Positions 25,241 through 33,562 of a stretch of DNA of 49,615 nt are shown here, piece after piece. The translations under genes and the position numbers were made by a program. Position 1 is the stretch's first letter, and each line of letters begins with the position of its first letter. Source of the stretch: an uncultured Pseudomonadota bacterium (GTDB taxonomy: Bacteria > Bdellovibrionota_B > Oligoflexia > Oligoflexales > CAIYRB01); assembly GCA_903915625.1 (NCBI GenBank), contig CAIWTN010000087.1:1-49615 (forward strand), in the 5' to 3' direction. Below the pieces are notes generated by a model. The model ran no database searches, was not told the DNA's origin, and saw only the letters and a list, made by a program, of their open reading frames with translations.

Positions 25241-26177
25241 TCAGCCTTTGACTATGCTCCAGGGCAGTGAATGGCCTCAATAATGAGGCCCGCAACGAGT
25301 GTGATTCGACGCAGCGCGGTCCGTAGGGTTCCCCAGAGTTGTCTGCGTCGACACCAAAGCTTAATTCACCAAGCCCTGGCTTCTGATCCAGGTAAGTACC
25401 AAATATCCGGTCCCAAATCGAGAACACCACACCAAAATTGCGGCCGTGATGACTCACATCAGAACTATGATGTATCTGGTGAATGTGAGGGCTGACGACG
25501 CCGTATCTAAGACACCGCGGGTAACGCACCGGCACAGTGCAGTGATGCAAATTTGTGGTGAACATATAAATGAAAAATCCCGCGCCCAGTCCATAAACAG
25601 TAATGACCGGAGTTGCGTTAACAAATACAGCGTGAAAAAAGGACAACCCAATCGCCGCAGCAAATCCACGACACGCGTTTAAAAACAGAGGTTCGATTGG
25701 ATGTTGCCGATAAGTAGTCAGAGGAGTTAGGTGCTGAGCCGAGTGGTGGACAGAGTGCACATTCCACAGAAATGGTACGCAGTGCATCGCACGGTGTGCC
25801 CAATATGAGCTAAAATCAATCGACAACATTGTCACGATGGTAGCCATTAATGCCTCAAAGTGGGGCGAAACGGTAAGTGTCCATTCCTCAGGCATCACCA
25901 TAGGAAGCACTTGCCCCATATACTTAAGACAAGGGAAAAAAACTGCAGATTCGACCGCAGCTATTGGCACGCCCATGACGAACAAATAGCCGAGGCTATA
26001 GATTGCATCCAGACGGGTCGATTGACTAAGCCAAACCTCTCTCGAACCGAGAACTGATACCGCCTCTCGCCAAGTCTTATGCTCGAATCTCAGCAACCAG
26101 ACAAAGGCAATGATTGAGGCAACGACTAGGTACGGCGCAAAAAAAATTGTGCGCGGATCCTGAAGTCTATTGAGCAA
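25206..26177 (-). CDS. Sterol-desaturase/fatty acid hydroxylase superfamily membrane protein
   Basis: A 323-residue membrane protein with the histidine clusters of the family: HRAMH (near 130), HSVHHSAQH (near 142-150), a later NLHHC (near 211) and HIHQIHHSSDVSHHG (near 233-246). These bind a di-iron centre that hydroxylates or desaturates lipids using O2. Membrane segments are at about 15-30, 60-85 and 105-130. It is divergent from the Tat/GMC oxidoreductase pair, so a shared lipid or alcohol oxidation pathway is possible but unproven. Its 3' end overlaps that of the small secreted protein gene by 35 bases. Confidence 0.87.
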   Translation of the reverse strand: MLNRLQDPRTIFFAPYLVVASIIAFVWLLRFEHKTWREAVSVLGSREVWLSQSTRLDAIYSLGYLFVMGVPIAAVESAVFFPCLKYMGQVLPMVMPEEWTLTVSPHFEALMATIVTMLSIDFSSYWAHRAMHCVPFLWNVHSVHHSAQHLTPLTTYRQHPIEPLFLNACRGFAAAIGLSFFHAVFVNATPVITVYGLGAGFFIYMFTTNLHHCTVPVRYPRCLRYGVVSPHIHQIHHSSDVSHHGRNFGVVFSIWDRIFGTYLDQKPGLGELSFGVDADNSGEPYGPRCVESHSLRASLLRPFTALEHSQRLITKNRRHPSSV

Positions 26178-26474
26178 TGTCGCTATCAGTGCAGTGGCTC
26201 ACTCAAATTCTCGATTGGCACTTTTAATTATACTTCAGTGGGTATCCGTCAGCAAAGACACTGGCCGATTCGGGGACTGGCTGAGATTATCGATATGCCT
26301 AATACTTCGAATACCTAAACATATTGAATTCAAAATCGACACTTATCCCAACTATAGCCAAGTCAGAGCGAAGGGACTAAAATTTAAAGACACCGCCTAT
26401 TTTCTGATCTTCGCTCCCAGCATCTCCGCAAATCTACATTTCTTGATTCACAAAAAATCTTAAAGCACCCCCGG
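26178..26474. other. Divergent intergenic region, hydroxylase / Tat-GMC pair
   Basis: 297 bases without a convincing gene. It holds an 8-bp inverted repeat, GAGCGAAG (26366-26373) and CTTCGCTC (26409-26416), separated by 35 bases. No clear promoter boxes seen. Confidence 0.35.
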
Positions 26475-27077
26475 ATGGCCATCATGCGCATCAATCGCAG
26501 GCGTTTGCTTCAAAATGGCTTAGACCAAACACTACGACTTGGGCTTGTCGGCCGCGGACTCGCCGTCACAACCGCCCCGCTGCTGGCCGTAAACCATTGG
26601 CTTACACCTTCTGCCTTCGCTGCGGAAGCGACACTGAATCTCAAATATCTCAAGCCAGCAAACTTCAAAATTATTTATGCAATACTCGGCGCAAGCCTCG
26701 ACCTTCGGCGAGAGGAGCTTACAGAAAAAGCCAAATTAGACACGCTTTTAGCCCTGGATAATCATTTAGAAAAAATGGCCGCCACCACACGCAAAGATCT
26801 AAAAATGTTTCTCGATCTGCTCGACTTCCCGATAGGCCGCATGTTTTTCGGATTAAGCTCAACTTGGGAAGAAGCCACTCCAGATGAAATGGAAAAATTC
26901 ATCGAAGGCCTTGATCACAGCTCAATCAGCATAAAAAGATATGCATATCAAGGTTTGCTCACGCTGCTACAAGTCGCCTGGTATTCAAGTGAATCAGCCG
27001 CTCGCAGTGTGGGATATCCCGGACCACCCGATTCCATAAAGCCCTACATAGAATCAGTTCGGGAGACAAAACCATGA
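26475..27077 (+). CDS. Tat-signal small protein paired with GMC oxidoreductase
   Basis: A 200-residue protein whose start carries a twin-arginine-like signal (NRRRLLQNG, then a hydrophobic stretch ending in SAFAAEA near residue 50). The rest is helical with no cofactor motif. Small Tat proteins beside GMC dehydrogenases, such as the gamma subunit of gluconate 2-dehydrogenase, often carry the catalytic subunit across the membrane as a folded pair; I infer the same here, because the GMC protein has no signal of its own. The stop overlaps the GMC start by four bases (ATGA). Start ATG 26475 or ATG 26484; neither has a strong ribosome site. Confidence 0.7.
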   Translation: MAIMRINRRRLLQNGLDQTLRLGLVGRGLAVTTAPLLAVNHWLTPSAFAAEATLNLKYLKPANFKIIYAILGASLDLRREELTEKAKLDTLLALDNHLEKMAATTRKDLKMFLDLLDFPIGRMFFGLSSTWEEATPDEMEKFIEGLDHSSISIKRYAYQGLLTLLQVAWYSSESAARSVGYPGPPDSIKPYIESVRETKP

Positions 27078-28705
27078 AACTACCCGACCCCTATAAGAGT
27101 GAAAAGGCCGTTAAATGGAAGATAATCGACGGAAATGACATTCGAGAGGACCGGCAACTAGCCGCCGACGTATTGATCATCGGCAGTGGGGCAGGCGGAG
27201 GACTCGCTGCAGAGATATTTAGCCGTGCAGGCCGTCGCGTGATCCTAATTGAAGAGGGGGGATTACGCACATCCAGTAGCTTTAATTTAAACGAGATCGA
27301 TGCCTATAAGGAACTTTATCAAGAAGGCATGACTCGAGTCACAAAAGACGGATCGATTTCTATCCTACAAGGGCGCACGGTAGGTGGATCAACTACGGTA
27401 AACTGGACATCAAGCTTCCGCACTCCACACCAGACACTAGAATATTGGAATGCAAACTGGGGAACGAAAAGCCTCACGGTGGAGAGCCTGAAACCATGGT
27501 TTGAGATAATGGAAAGGCGCCTCTCCATCCAGGAATGGCCCTCAGCTAACGCCAATAACGACGTCATCAGAAGGGGATGCGAAGCCTTAGCACTTAGTTG
27601 GCATCACATTAAGCGAAATGTAAATGGCTGCTGGAATCTTGGGTATTGCGGTCTCGGTTGCCCGACCAATGCTAAGCAATCGATGCTTGTCACGACTATA
27701 CCATCCGCATTAGAACACGGTGCTATTCTTATCCATCGTCTACATGCTCGCAGACTTATCGTGGAAAAAAATCGTGCGACTGGAGTTGAGGCTAATGTAA
27801 CGAACGGATCTGGAGCTATAGTCCGAATAAAGGCTCCGATTGTCATTTTGTCTGCCGGCGCTATAGGGAGCCCAAGCCTCTTACTTCGATCGGAGCAAAT
27901 CCCGAACCCATATCAAAGGACGGGAAAGCGCACCTTTCTCCATCCCTCGGTTTTCTCCTTTGGACAAATGCCTACGGAAGTCGCCGGGTATCATGGTGCG
28001 CCCCAATCCATATACTCAGATCACTTCTTGTGGGAAGGCGGCACAAGTGGCCCGATGGGGTACAAAATTGAAACGGTACCGATGCATCCCGCATTTGCAT
28101 CAGGCGTAATCAGGGGGCGAAGCCAAAACTACCGCCAGAAAATGAAACACCTCGCCAGCACCAATGGCATCCTTTTGTTGCTGCGAGATGGCTTTCATGA
28201 GGATAGCCCAGGCGGCAGCATTGAACTTCGTGATGACGGGACTCCAACGGTGAATTATCCCATCACGCCCTACTTAATGGATGGCGCAAAACGCGCTTAC
28301 CTTACGGCAGCAGAAATTATGTTTGCAGCAGGAGCCCAGGGCATCCATGTGGGCCACTTTGACTCCCCCGTTTATAAGTCATGGAATGAGGCCAAAAGGG
28401 GCATCAGCGAGCTGGAATATAAACCGCTAATGCTACGCATCGGCAGTGCCCATGTGATGGGGGGCTGCGCTATGGGGTCAGATCCTGAGAATTCTGTAGT
28501 GAACGAGAACGGTCAACACCATCAGATCGAAAATCTCTACGTCTGCGATGGGTCACTATTTCCCACAAGTTTAGGCGCCAATCCTCAGCTTTCAATTTAT
28601 GGATTAGTAGCCAGAATCACTCACAAAATCATCGGCGGTGATGAGCTATACTTTGATCGCGAATATTTACCGGGCACGACACAAACCAAGGATGATATCA
28701 AATAA
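27074..28705 (+). CDS. GMC-family FAD-dependent oxidoreductase (long-chain alcohol oxidase-like)
   Basis: A 543-residue flavoprotein. The FAD-binding motif LIIGSGAGGGLAAEIFSRAG lies near residues 34-53 with the acidic end of the fold at LIEEGG. GRTVGGSTTVNWTSSFRTP is the second GMC signature, and the C-terminal domain has HVMGGCAMG (active-site His) and SLGANPQLSIYG. The Cys-rich segment NLGYCGLGCPTNAKQS resembles that in long-chain fatty alcohol oxidases and some bacterial alcohol dehydrogenases. It probably oxidises an alcohol or sterol-like substrate in the periplasm if co-exported with its Tat partner. The stop is only two bases from the end of the convergent cheR. Confidence 0.88.
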   Translation: MKLPDPYKSEKAVKWKIIDGNDIREDRQLAADVLIIGSGAGGGLAAEIFSRAGRRVILIEEGGLRTSSSFNLNEIDAYKELYQEGMTRVTKDGSISILQGRTVGGSTTVNWTSSFRTPHQTLEYWNANWGTKSLTVESLKPWFEIMERRLSIQEWPSANANNDVIRRGCEALALSWHHIKRNVNGCWNLGYCGLGCPTNAKQSMLVTTIPSALEHGAILIHRLHARRLIVEKNRATGVEANVTNGSGAIVRIKAPIVILSAGAIGSPSLLLRSEQIPNPYQRTGKRTFLHPSVFSFGQMPTEVAGYHGAPQSIYSDHFLWEGGTSGPMGYKIETVPMHPAFASGVIRGRSQNYRQKMKHLASTNGILLLLRDGFHEDSPGGSIELRDDGTPTVNYPITPYLMDGAKRAYLTAAEIMFAAGAQGIHVGHFDSPVYKSWNEAKRGISELEYKPLMLRIGSAHVMGGCAMGSDPENSVVNENGQHHQIENLYVCDGSLFPTSLGANPQLSIYGLVARITHKIIGGDELYFDREYLPGTTQTKDDIK

Positions 28706-28707
28706 TA

Positions 28708-29517
28708 CTATTTCTTCTTTCTATATAAAATTGATCCGTCTATGAGACACTGCTCGAAATCCGTAGACAGACCTAAAAGACTTTCACCCGCCCCCAAGAC
28801 TAGATAGCCACCGGGAGCCAAAACTTTTCCGATCCTGTTCAATATATCCATCTTTCCCTCTAAGTTTTGATAGATCAGGATGTTCCTACAAAGCACAAGA
28901 TGGAATTGCTCGCGGATTCCAAACTCACCTCTTAAATTGATCTTTTTGAACTCAATGTGAGAAAGTAGCTCGGAAGATGCCGTCCACTTGTCCTGATCAT
29001 CTTTTTTAAAGTATTTGATCAAGTATGGGGCAGGCATGCCTCTCTGAACTTCCAGCTGCGTATATGAACCGCTTTTTGCGCGGGCGAGGACCCGTTCAGA
29101 GATATCTGAAGCCAGTATCGAAAAACCGATATGTTGCTTATCCTTAAGATTAAACTCTTTAATCATCATAGTCAGAGACAGGGCTTCCTGACCAGTTGAG
29201 CTTGCTGCCGACCAGATCCTCAGCTTTTCTCCCGGCGATAGAAATGAGGACACTGATTTCAGAATCGTGTTTTCTATTGCCTTGAAAACTTTGGGATCTC
29301 TGAAAAATGACGTCTCATTATTTGTCGCGACATCGAGCAGCATCTGCTTAAACTGTCCGGAAATACCGGATTTAGCCTGCTCATAAAGCGTCTGAATACA
29401 TGGGACCCCAACCAGCTTTGCAATCTCCTCTAGTCGGTTTTCTAATTGAAAATAGTTATGCTCCGCATAAACTATGCCCAGTTCTGACTCAATGTATTTT
29501 GCAAAAAATTTTAACAT
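28708..29517 (-). CDS. cheR: Chemotaxis protein methyltransferase CheR
   Basis: About 269 residues; uses S-adenosylmethionine to methylate glutamates of methyl-accepting proteins. The N-terminal helical domain has NNETSFFRDP, the SAM site follows (IWSAASSTGQEALSLTM), and the RNILIYQNLEGKMDIL and PGGYLVLGAGESL segments complete the family pattern. The start chosen is ATG 29517 because GGAGG in the last cheY codons lies eight bases upstream; a GTG at 29532 would add five residues. Last gene of the chemotaxis operon, overlapping neither terminator nor intergenic space: the convergent GMC gene ends two bases away. Confidence 0.95.
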   Translation of the reverse strand: MLKFFAKYIESELGIVYAEHNYFQLENRLEEIAKLVGVPCIQTLYEQAKSGISGQFKQMLLDVATNNETSFFRDPKVFKAIENTILKSVSSFLSPGEKLRIWSAASSTGQEALSLTMMIKEFNLKDKQHIGFSILASDISERVLARAKSGSYTQLEVQRGMPAPYLIKYFKKDDQDKWTASSELLSHIEFKKINLRGEFGIREQFHLVLCRNILIYQNLEGKMDILNRIGKVLAPGGYLVLGAGESLLGLSTDFEQCLIDGSILYRKKK

Positions 29518-29521
29518 GTCA

Positions 29522-29905
29522 TCATCCTCCACGATTTATTGTGTTTCCTGTGGCGAATTCTATTTTTTCGAACAGAATGTCCACCGTAAAGGGTTTCATC
29601 ATGTATTCGCTTACCCCTGCGGTAAGCATACGCGCGATATCATCGGGATTATTTTTCGTCGTCATCATAATTACCGGAGTCCTAACATCCATTGCTTTAA
29701 ACTGATCAAAGGTATCGGGCCCATTTAGTACAGGCATTTCCCAATCGAGCAAAATTAGATCAAAGTGCTTTTTGGCCTTCAGAAGATCAACTGCTTCGGC
29801 TCCGTTCATAACATCAGTGATATGAATGCCCTCGGCCTTAGCCAAAATAGATTTCAAAAAGGAATGAACGGACTTTGTATCGTCCACTACAAGCATCTCA
29901 AACAC
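29522..29905 (-). CDS. cheY: CheY-like single-domain response regulator
   Basis: About 127 residues with the full receiver set: acidic pair D8-D9, phosphoacceptor D54 (LILLDWEMP), T82-T83 (MMTTK) and K104 (KPF). No output domain. It should carry the phosphoryl signal from CheA to the flagellar switch. The start chosen is GTG 29905, six bases after GGAGGT; it overlaps the cheB stop. ATG 29896 is an alternative that would remove the first three residues. CheA carries its own receiver as well, so one of the two may serve as phosphate sink. Confidence 0.9.
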   Translation of the reverse strand: MFEMLVVDDTKSVHSFLKSILAKAEGIHITDVMNGAEAVDLLKAKKHFDLILLDWEMPVLNGPDTFDQFKAMDVRTPVIMMTTKNNPDDIARMLTAGVSEYMMKPFTVDILFEKIEFATGNTINRGG

Positions 29906-31007
29906 GATTACCTCCACTCATTAACGAGGATTTTTGCACCCGCATTCCCAAACCGATCTTCTCGTTCATCATTTTGATAATGCCCTCCGGATTCGCAATT
30001 TGATCGTAGGAACCGGCAGCATAGACGGCTCCCGGCATCCCAAAGACTACGCACGATTCTTCGCTTTGAATTACTACCGCGCCACCGCTCTGCTTGACCG
30101 ATCCCGCTCCAATTTTACCGTCGGCACCCATCCCAGTTAAAACGAAAGCAAGACAACCTGACTTATAAATCTCAGCGGCTGAGGAAAAGAGTGGATCTAC
30201 CGCTGGTCTCACAGAATTAAGCTTGGGACCTTGATCTAGTCTAATCTCAGCTCGCTGCGCAGTGCCCGCTAGCCGAAGATGATAGTCACCGGGTGCGACG
30301 TAGATACAGTTGTCCTGCAAAACGTCGCCGTGCCGCGCCTCCATCGCAGTCAGGCCACTAATCCGCCCAAGTCTTTCCGCAAAGGTCGTTGTAAAAATTG
30401 GTGGCATATGTTGTGCGATCACGATGGGACAGGATACAGGGCCATTCACTTCAGCGAAAATCCTCTCCAGGACGGTTGGGCCACCAGTCGACGACCCAAT
30501 TACAACAATGCTTGGCTTAAAAATGTCCCAAATCAGTTTGGGGTACACGCCTTCCCGCTTGTCGTTCACCGGAGTGAGCACAGCCTTTTGATCCGGCAGA
30601 AATGGCAGTATCTTTGGCATTAAGAGACCCCGAATCTTCTCAGTCGGGCTCTCAGTTGAGGCGGGATCAGAACTGGCACCTGGCTTAGTAATGAAATCGC
30701 TGGCACCAAGCGTCAAAGCCTCAAGAGTGATTTCGCTACCGCGCTTAGAAACCGAGGAGAAGACGATGATTTTACATTTGAGATCCCGGCGCCTAATCTC
30801 CCGGATGGTGGCTATTCCATCAAGTTCTGGCATTTCCAGGTCGAGAATCACTAAATCCGGCTTTAGCTGAGCAATTCGCTCCAGAGCAATGTGCCCATTT
30901 GAGGCGGTGCCCACCACGTCCACCGAAGTCAGACCTTCGAGAGCGGAGCGGATTTGCGTCCGGTATACCACTGAATCATCAGCAATTAGCACCTTCAGCT
31001 TATCCAT
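29898..31007 (-). CDS. cheB: Chemotaxis protein-glutamate methylesterase CheB
   Basis: A 369-residue two-domain protein. The receiver (1-120) has D10-D11, D56 and K108. The methylesterase domain (about 165-355) has the catalytic triad Ser173 (GSSTGGPT), His200 (AQHMPP) and Asp296 (GMGADG). It removes methyl groups added by CheR, or deamidates receptors, resetting sensitivity. Start ATG 31007 has GAGGT. A GC-rich hairpin lies between it and the upstream receptor gene. Confidence 0.96.
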   Translation of the reverse strand: MDKLKVLIADDSVVYRTQIRSALEGLTSVDVVGTASNGHIALERIAQLKPDLVILDLEMPELDGIATIREIRRRDLKCKIIVFSSVSKRGSEITLEALTLGASDFITKPGASSDPASTESPTEKIRGLLMPKILPFLPDQKAVLTPVNDKREGVYPKLIWDIFKPSIVVIGSSTGGPTVLERIFAEVNGPVSCPIVIAQHMPPIFTTTFAERLGRISGLTAMEARHGDVLQDNCIYVAPGDYHLRLAGTAQRAEIRLDQGPKLNSVRPAVDPLFSSAAEIYKSGCLAFVLTGMGADGKIGAGSVKQSGGAVVIQSEESCVVFGMPGAVYAAGSYDQIANPEGIIKMMNEKIGLGMRVQKSSLMSGGNRV

Positions 31008-31033
31008 GTTGACCTCTATGTTACTTAAATCAG

Positions 31034-31050
31034 GGGGCGCAAAGCGCCCC
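31034..31050 (-). terminator. GC-rich hairpin between receptor gene and cheB
   Basis: GGGGCGC-AAA-GCGCCCC is a perfect 7-bp stem with a three-base loop, extendable by a G-T pair. On the minus strand it is followed by CTGATTTAAG rather than a T-run, so it is a poor intrinsic terminator. It may stabilise the cheA-cheW-receptor part of the message or lower expression of cheB-cheY-cheR. Confidence 0.55.
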
Positions 31051-31066
31051 TAGGATTCAAGTCAGC

Positions 31067-33022
31067 TCAAATCGCCTTCTGAGACCGCTTCACTAAGGAG
31101 GACAGCTTATCAGCCAGTTGAGACAGCTCTCGTGATGCACTTAAAGTCTGAGTAGAACTTGCAGTGCTTTCGTTCGCAGCCATAGACACTGTCTTAACTG
31201 TGCTCGCAATACTTTCCACTCCCTTCCTCGACTCGATAACAACCCGAGAAATCTCGTTCGTGGTGGCGGTCTGTTCTTCTATCGCTGCCGCCACTACGCC
31301 CGACAAACCGTTCAACCGCTCTACCGCTAGAGAGATGCCTGAAATCGCTTCGACCGCTGATTTTGTATCAGTTTGAATCGCGCCGATCTTATGGGTGATA
31401 TCATCCGTCGCTTTCGCAGTCTGTTTTGCTAGTTCCTTAACCTCGTTAGCTACGACCGCAAACCCTTTGCCGGCCTCTCCGGCGCGAGCCGCCTCGATTG
31501 TAGCATTCAGAGCCAACAAGTTTGTCTGCTGAGCTATCGAACTAATCACCTTAATGACGTCACCAATCTCCTGACTGCTGGCTCCCAATTTGGTGATAAT
31601 GGCATTGGACTCCTGAACTTTAGCTGTCGTTACTTTAGCCATTTGCGCAGACTCACTGGTCGAGCGTCCGATCTCTTTGATCGACGCGACCATTTCTTCC
31701 ATACTTGTCGCTACAGTCTGTACACCCGCTGCTACTTCCTCAGAGGCCACAGCTGCTGACTGCGATTCCTGGCTGGTTCGGCCGGCAATTTTTGACATTT
31801 CCGTTGCCGTAGCAGTGAGCTCGGACGACGCACTAGAAAGTGTGGCAGCAGTTTCATTAATCGCGCCGATCATGTTCTGCTGCTCAGTAACGTCCGTAGC
31901 TATCTTAATGACCTTAACTACTCTACCCACTTCATCGGAGACAGGAGCATACACAGCCTGAAGCCACACTTCTTTACCGGCTTTGGTAACACGTTTGAAG
32001 ATGCCACTCTTGGTTTTACCAGCCTTCAATTCAGGCCAAAATTGGCTATATTCAGTGCTATTTGCATATACTGATTCGCACAGATATCGGTGGTGCCGAC
32101 CAACGAATTCCTCTTGCGCGTAGCCCATGACATCTTGGAAGTTCTTATTGAATGACAGCACGCTACCACTTGTGTCGAACTCAATATATGCGTAGGACGA
32201 GTCAATTGCTTTGATTACTCCCTTCATATTTTGGCGCTCAATCTCCGTCGCCGTAATATCATAGCGTACACCCAAGTACTTCTTTGGACGTCCGCGCTCA
32301 TTCAAAATCGGCGCGATCACTGCGTCTACATAATATGGAGTACCATCTTTTGCTCTATTCTTGATAATGCCCCTGAACATGTTACCGCGACCGATAGTAG
32401 CCCACATCTCCTTGAAGACTTCTTTGGGCATATCTGGGTGGCGCGTTGTATTATGCGGCTTACCAATCAGCTCTTCTTTACTATATTTCGAGACTTCGAT
32501 GAATTTTTCGTTAATACTGAGAATGTCGCCACGAAGGTTAGCCTCCGACACGATACTAGTCATGTTCATAATATCTGTGCGCGCTTGCAGCTCCGCTCTG
32601 GATTCCGTCACGTTAGTAGCAAACTTGATTACTTTGTAGGGCTTACCGTTTTGGTCCATAACTGGATTGTAAGAAGCAACTATATAGACGTCGCGACCAC
32701 CTTTTCCGATGCGGCGGTACTCACCTGCATCGTATTCTCCACGCCGAAGCTTGGCCCAAAATTGCTTATATTCCTCGCTCTCGACATAAATCGGGTCACA
32801 AAACATACTATGATAGTGACCTCTGATATCTGTAATGTCATAACCTAAAGTCTTTAAGAAATTTTCGTTTGCATCGAGAACAACGCCATCCATGGTGAAT
32901 TCAATGACGGCTTGCGACCGCTTGATTGCCGCAACATAAGCGGCAGAATCTTCCTGCTCCTTACTTGCTACAGCCTTGCTAATCTCGTAAACTTGATCTT
33001 CTGCAACTTTTGCGGCGCTCAT
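31067..33022 (-). CDS. Soluble triple-PAS methyl-accepting chemotaxis protein
   Basis: A 651-residue receptor with no membrane segment. Three PAS domains lie at about 25-145, 150-265 and 270-390. The first and third are near duplicates, with HSMFCDPIY and HRYLCESVY at the same place and matching [12 protein letters not shown] / [12 protein letters not shown] ends; the second is Aer-like ([17 protein letters not shown]). The signalling domain (about 400-640) has the conserved hairpin tip [20 protein letters not shown]. It probably senses redox, oxygen or a small ligand inside the cell, as in BdlA- and Aer-like receptors; the cofactor cannot be told. It is embedded between cheW and cheB. Start ATG 33022 follows AGGAGAG. 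Confidence 0.93.
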   Translation of the reverse strand: MSAAKVAEDQVYEISKAVASKEQEDSAAYVAAIKRSQAVIEFTMDGVVLDANENFLKTLGYDITDIRGHYHSMFCDPIYVESEEYKQFWAKLRRGEYDAGEYRRIGKGGRDVYIVASYNPVMDQNGKPYKVIKFATNVTESRAELQARTDIMNMTSIVSEANLRGDILSINEKFIEVSKYSKEELIGKPHNTTRHPDMPKEVFKEMWATIGRGNMFRGIIKNRAKDGTPYYVDAVIAPILNERGRPKKYLGVRYDITATEIERQNMKGVIKAIDSSYAYIEFDTSGSVLSFNKNFQDVMGYAQEEFVGRHHRYLCESVYANSTEYSQFWPELKAGKTKSGIFKRVTKAGKEVWLQAVYAPVSDEVGRVVKVIKIATDVTEQQNMIGAINETAATLSSASSELTATATEMSKIAGRTSQESQSAAVASEEVAAGVQTVATSMEEMVASIKEIGRSTSESAQMAKVTTAKVQESNAIITKLGASSQEIGDVIKVISSIAQQTNLLALNATIEAARAGEAGKGFAVVANEVKELAKQTAKATDDITHKIGAIQTDTKSAVEAISGISLAVERLNGLSGVVAAAIEEQTATTNEISRVVIESRKGVESIASTVKTVSMAANESTASSTQTLSASRELSQLADKLSSLVKRSQKAI

Positions 33023-33070
33023 AGTTCTCTCCTCTAAAAAATTAAATCGATGTTAAATTTATCCAGTTAA

Positions 33071-33562
33071 TTAATTGATTCTTCCGCTCGCAGGATCAAC
33101 AGACGGCGCAAACTCTTTCCCGATCGAGTCCAGATCTATGACGCTCATAAAAGAGCCGTTCATTTTATAGATACCCTTTATAAATCTTCTTATCTCGCCG
33201 GGAATAGTATCGGGTGGAGGCTCAAAAAAAGACCGCTCAATCTCCACAACATCACCAATGGAATCCACTACTAATGCGACTAAGTTGCCATCCAGCTTGC
33301 AGACCACTGACATCTTTTCCTTCTCAAGATTGGTGCTCTTCATGAAGAGCTCCCGAAGACCAAGTGCAGTGGCAATTTGGCCTCTAAGATTCACTAAACC
33401 GCGGACGAATCCAGGCGCCCGTGGAACCTCAAATACTTTGTGCTTTCCCGTCACTTCCTCGATCTTCAAGACATCGATACCAAAGAGGTCGCCATCAATG
33501 TAAAACGTTGTAATCTGCTCGACAGCCTTGCTGTTGGCCTGATGCATTTCCGCAGTATTCAT
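33071..33562 (-). CDS. cheW: Chemotaxis adaptor protein CheW
   Basis: A 163-residue CheW with the expected beta-rich pattern (FYIDGDLFGIDVLKIEEV, VRGLVNLRGQIATALGLREL, VALVVDSIGDVVEI). It couples receptors to the CheA kinase in signalling arrays. Start ATG 33562 has GGAGGAGGG and overlaps the cheA stop by four bases. Confidence 0.95.
   Translation of the reverse strand: MNTAEMHQANSKAVEQITTFYIDGDLFGIDVLKIEEVTGKHKVFEVPRAPGFVRGLVNLRGQIATALGLRELFMKSTNLEKEKMSVVCKLDGNLVALVVDSIGDVVEIERSFFEPPPDTIPGEIRRFIKGIYKMNGSFMSVIDLDSIGKEFAPSVDPASGRIN

Noticed and set aside
26170-26463. 97-codon plus-strand frame between the hydroxylase and Tat genes
   Set aside because: No ribosome site, no recognisable motif, and it overlaps the promoter region of two divergent genes.
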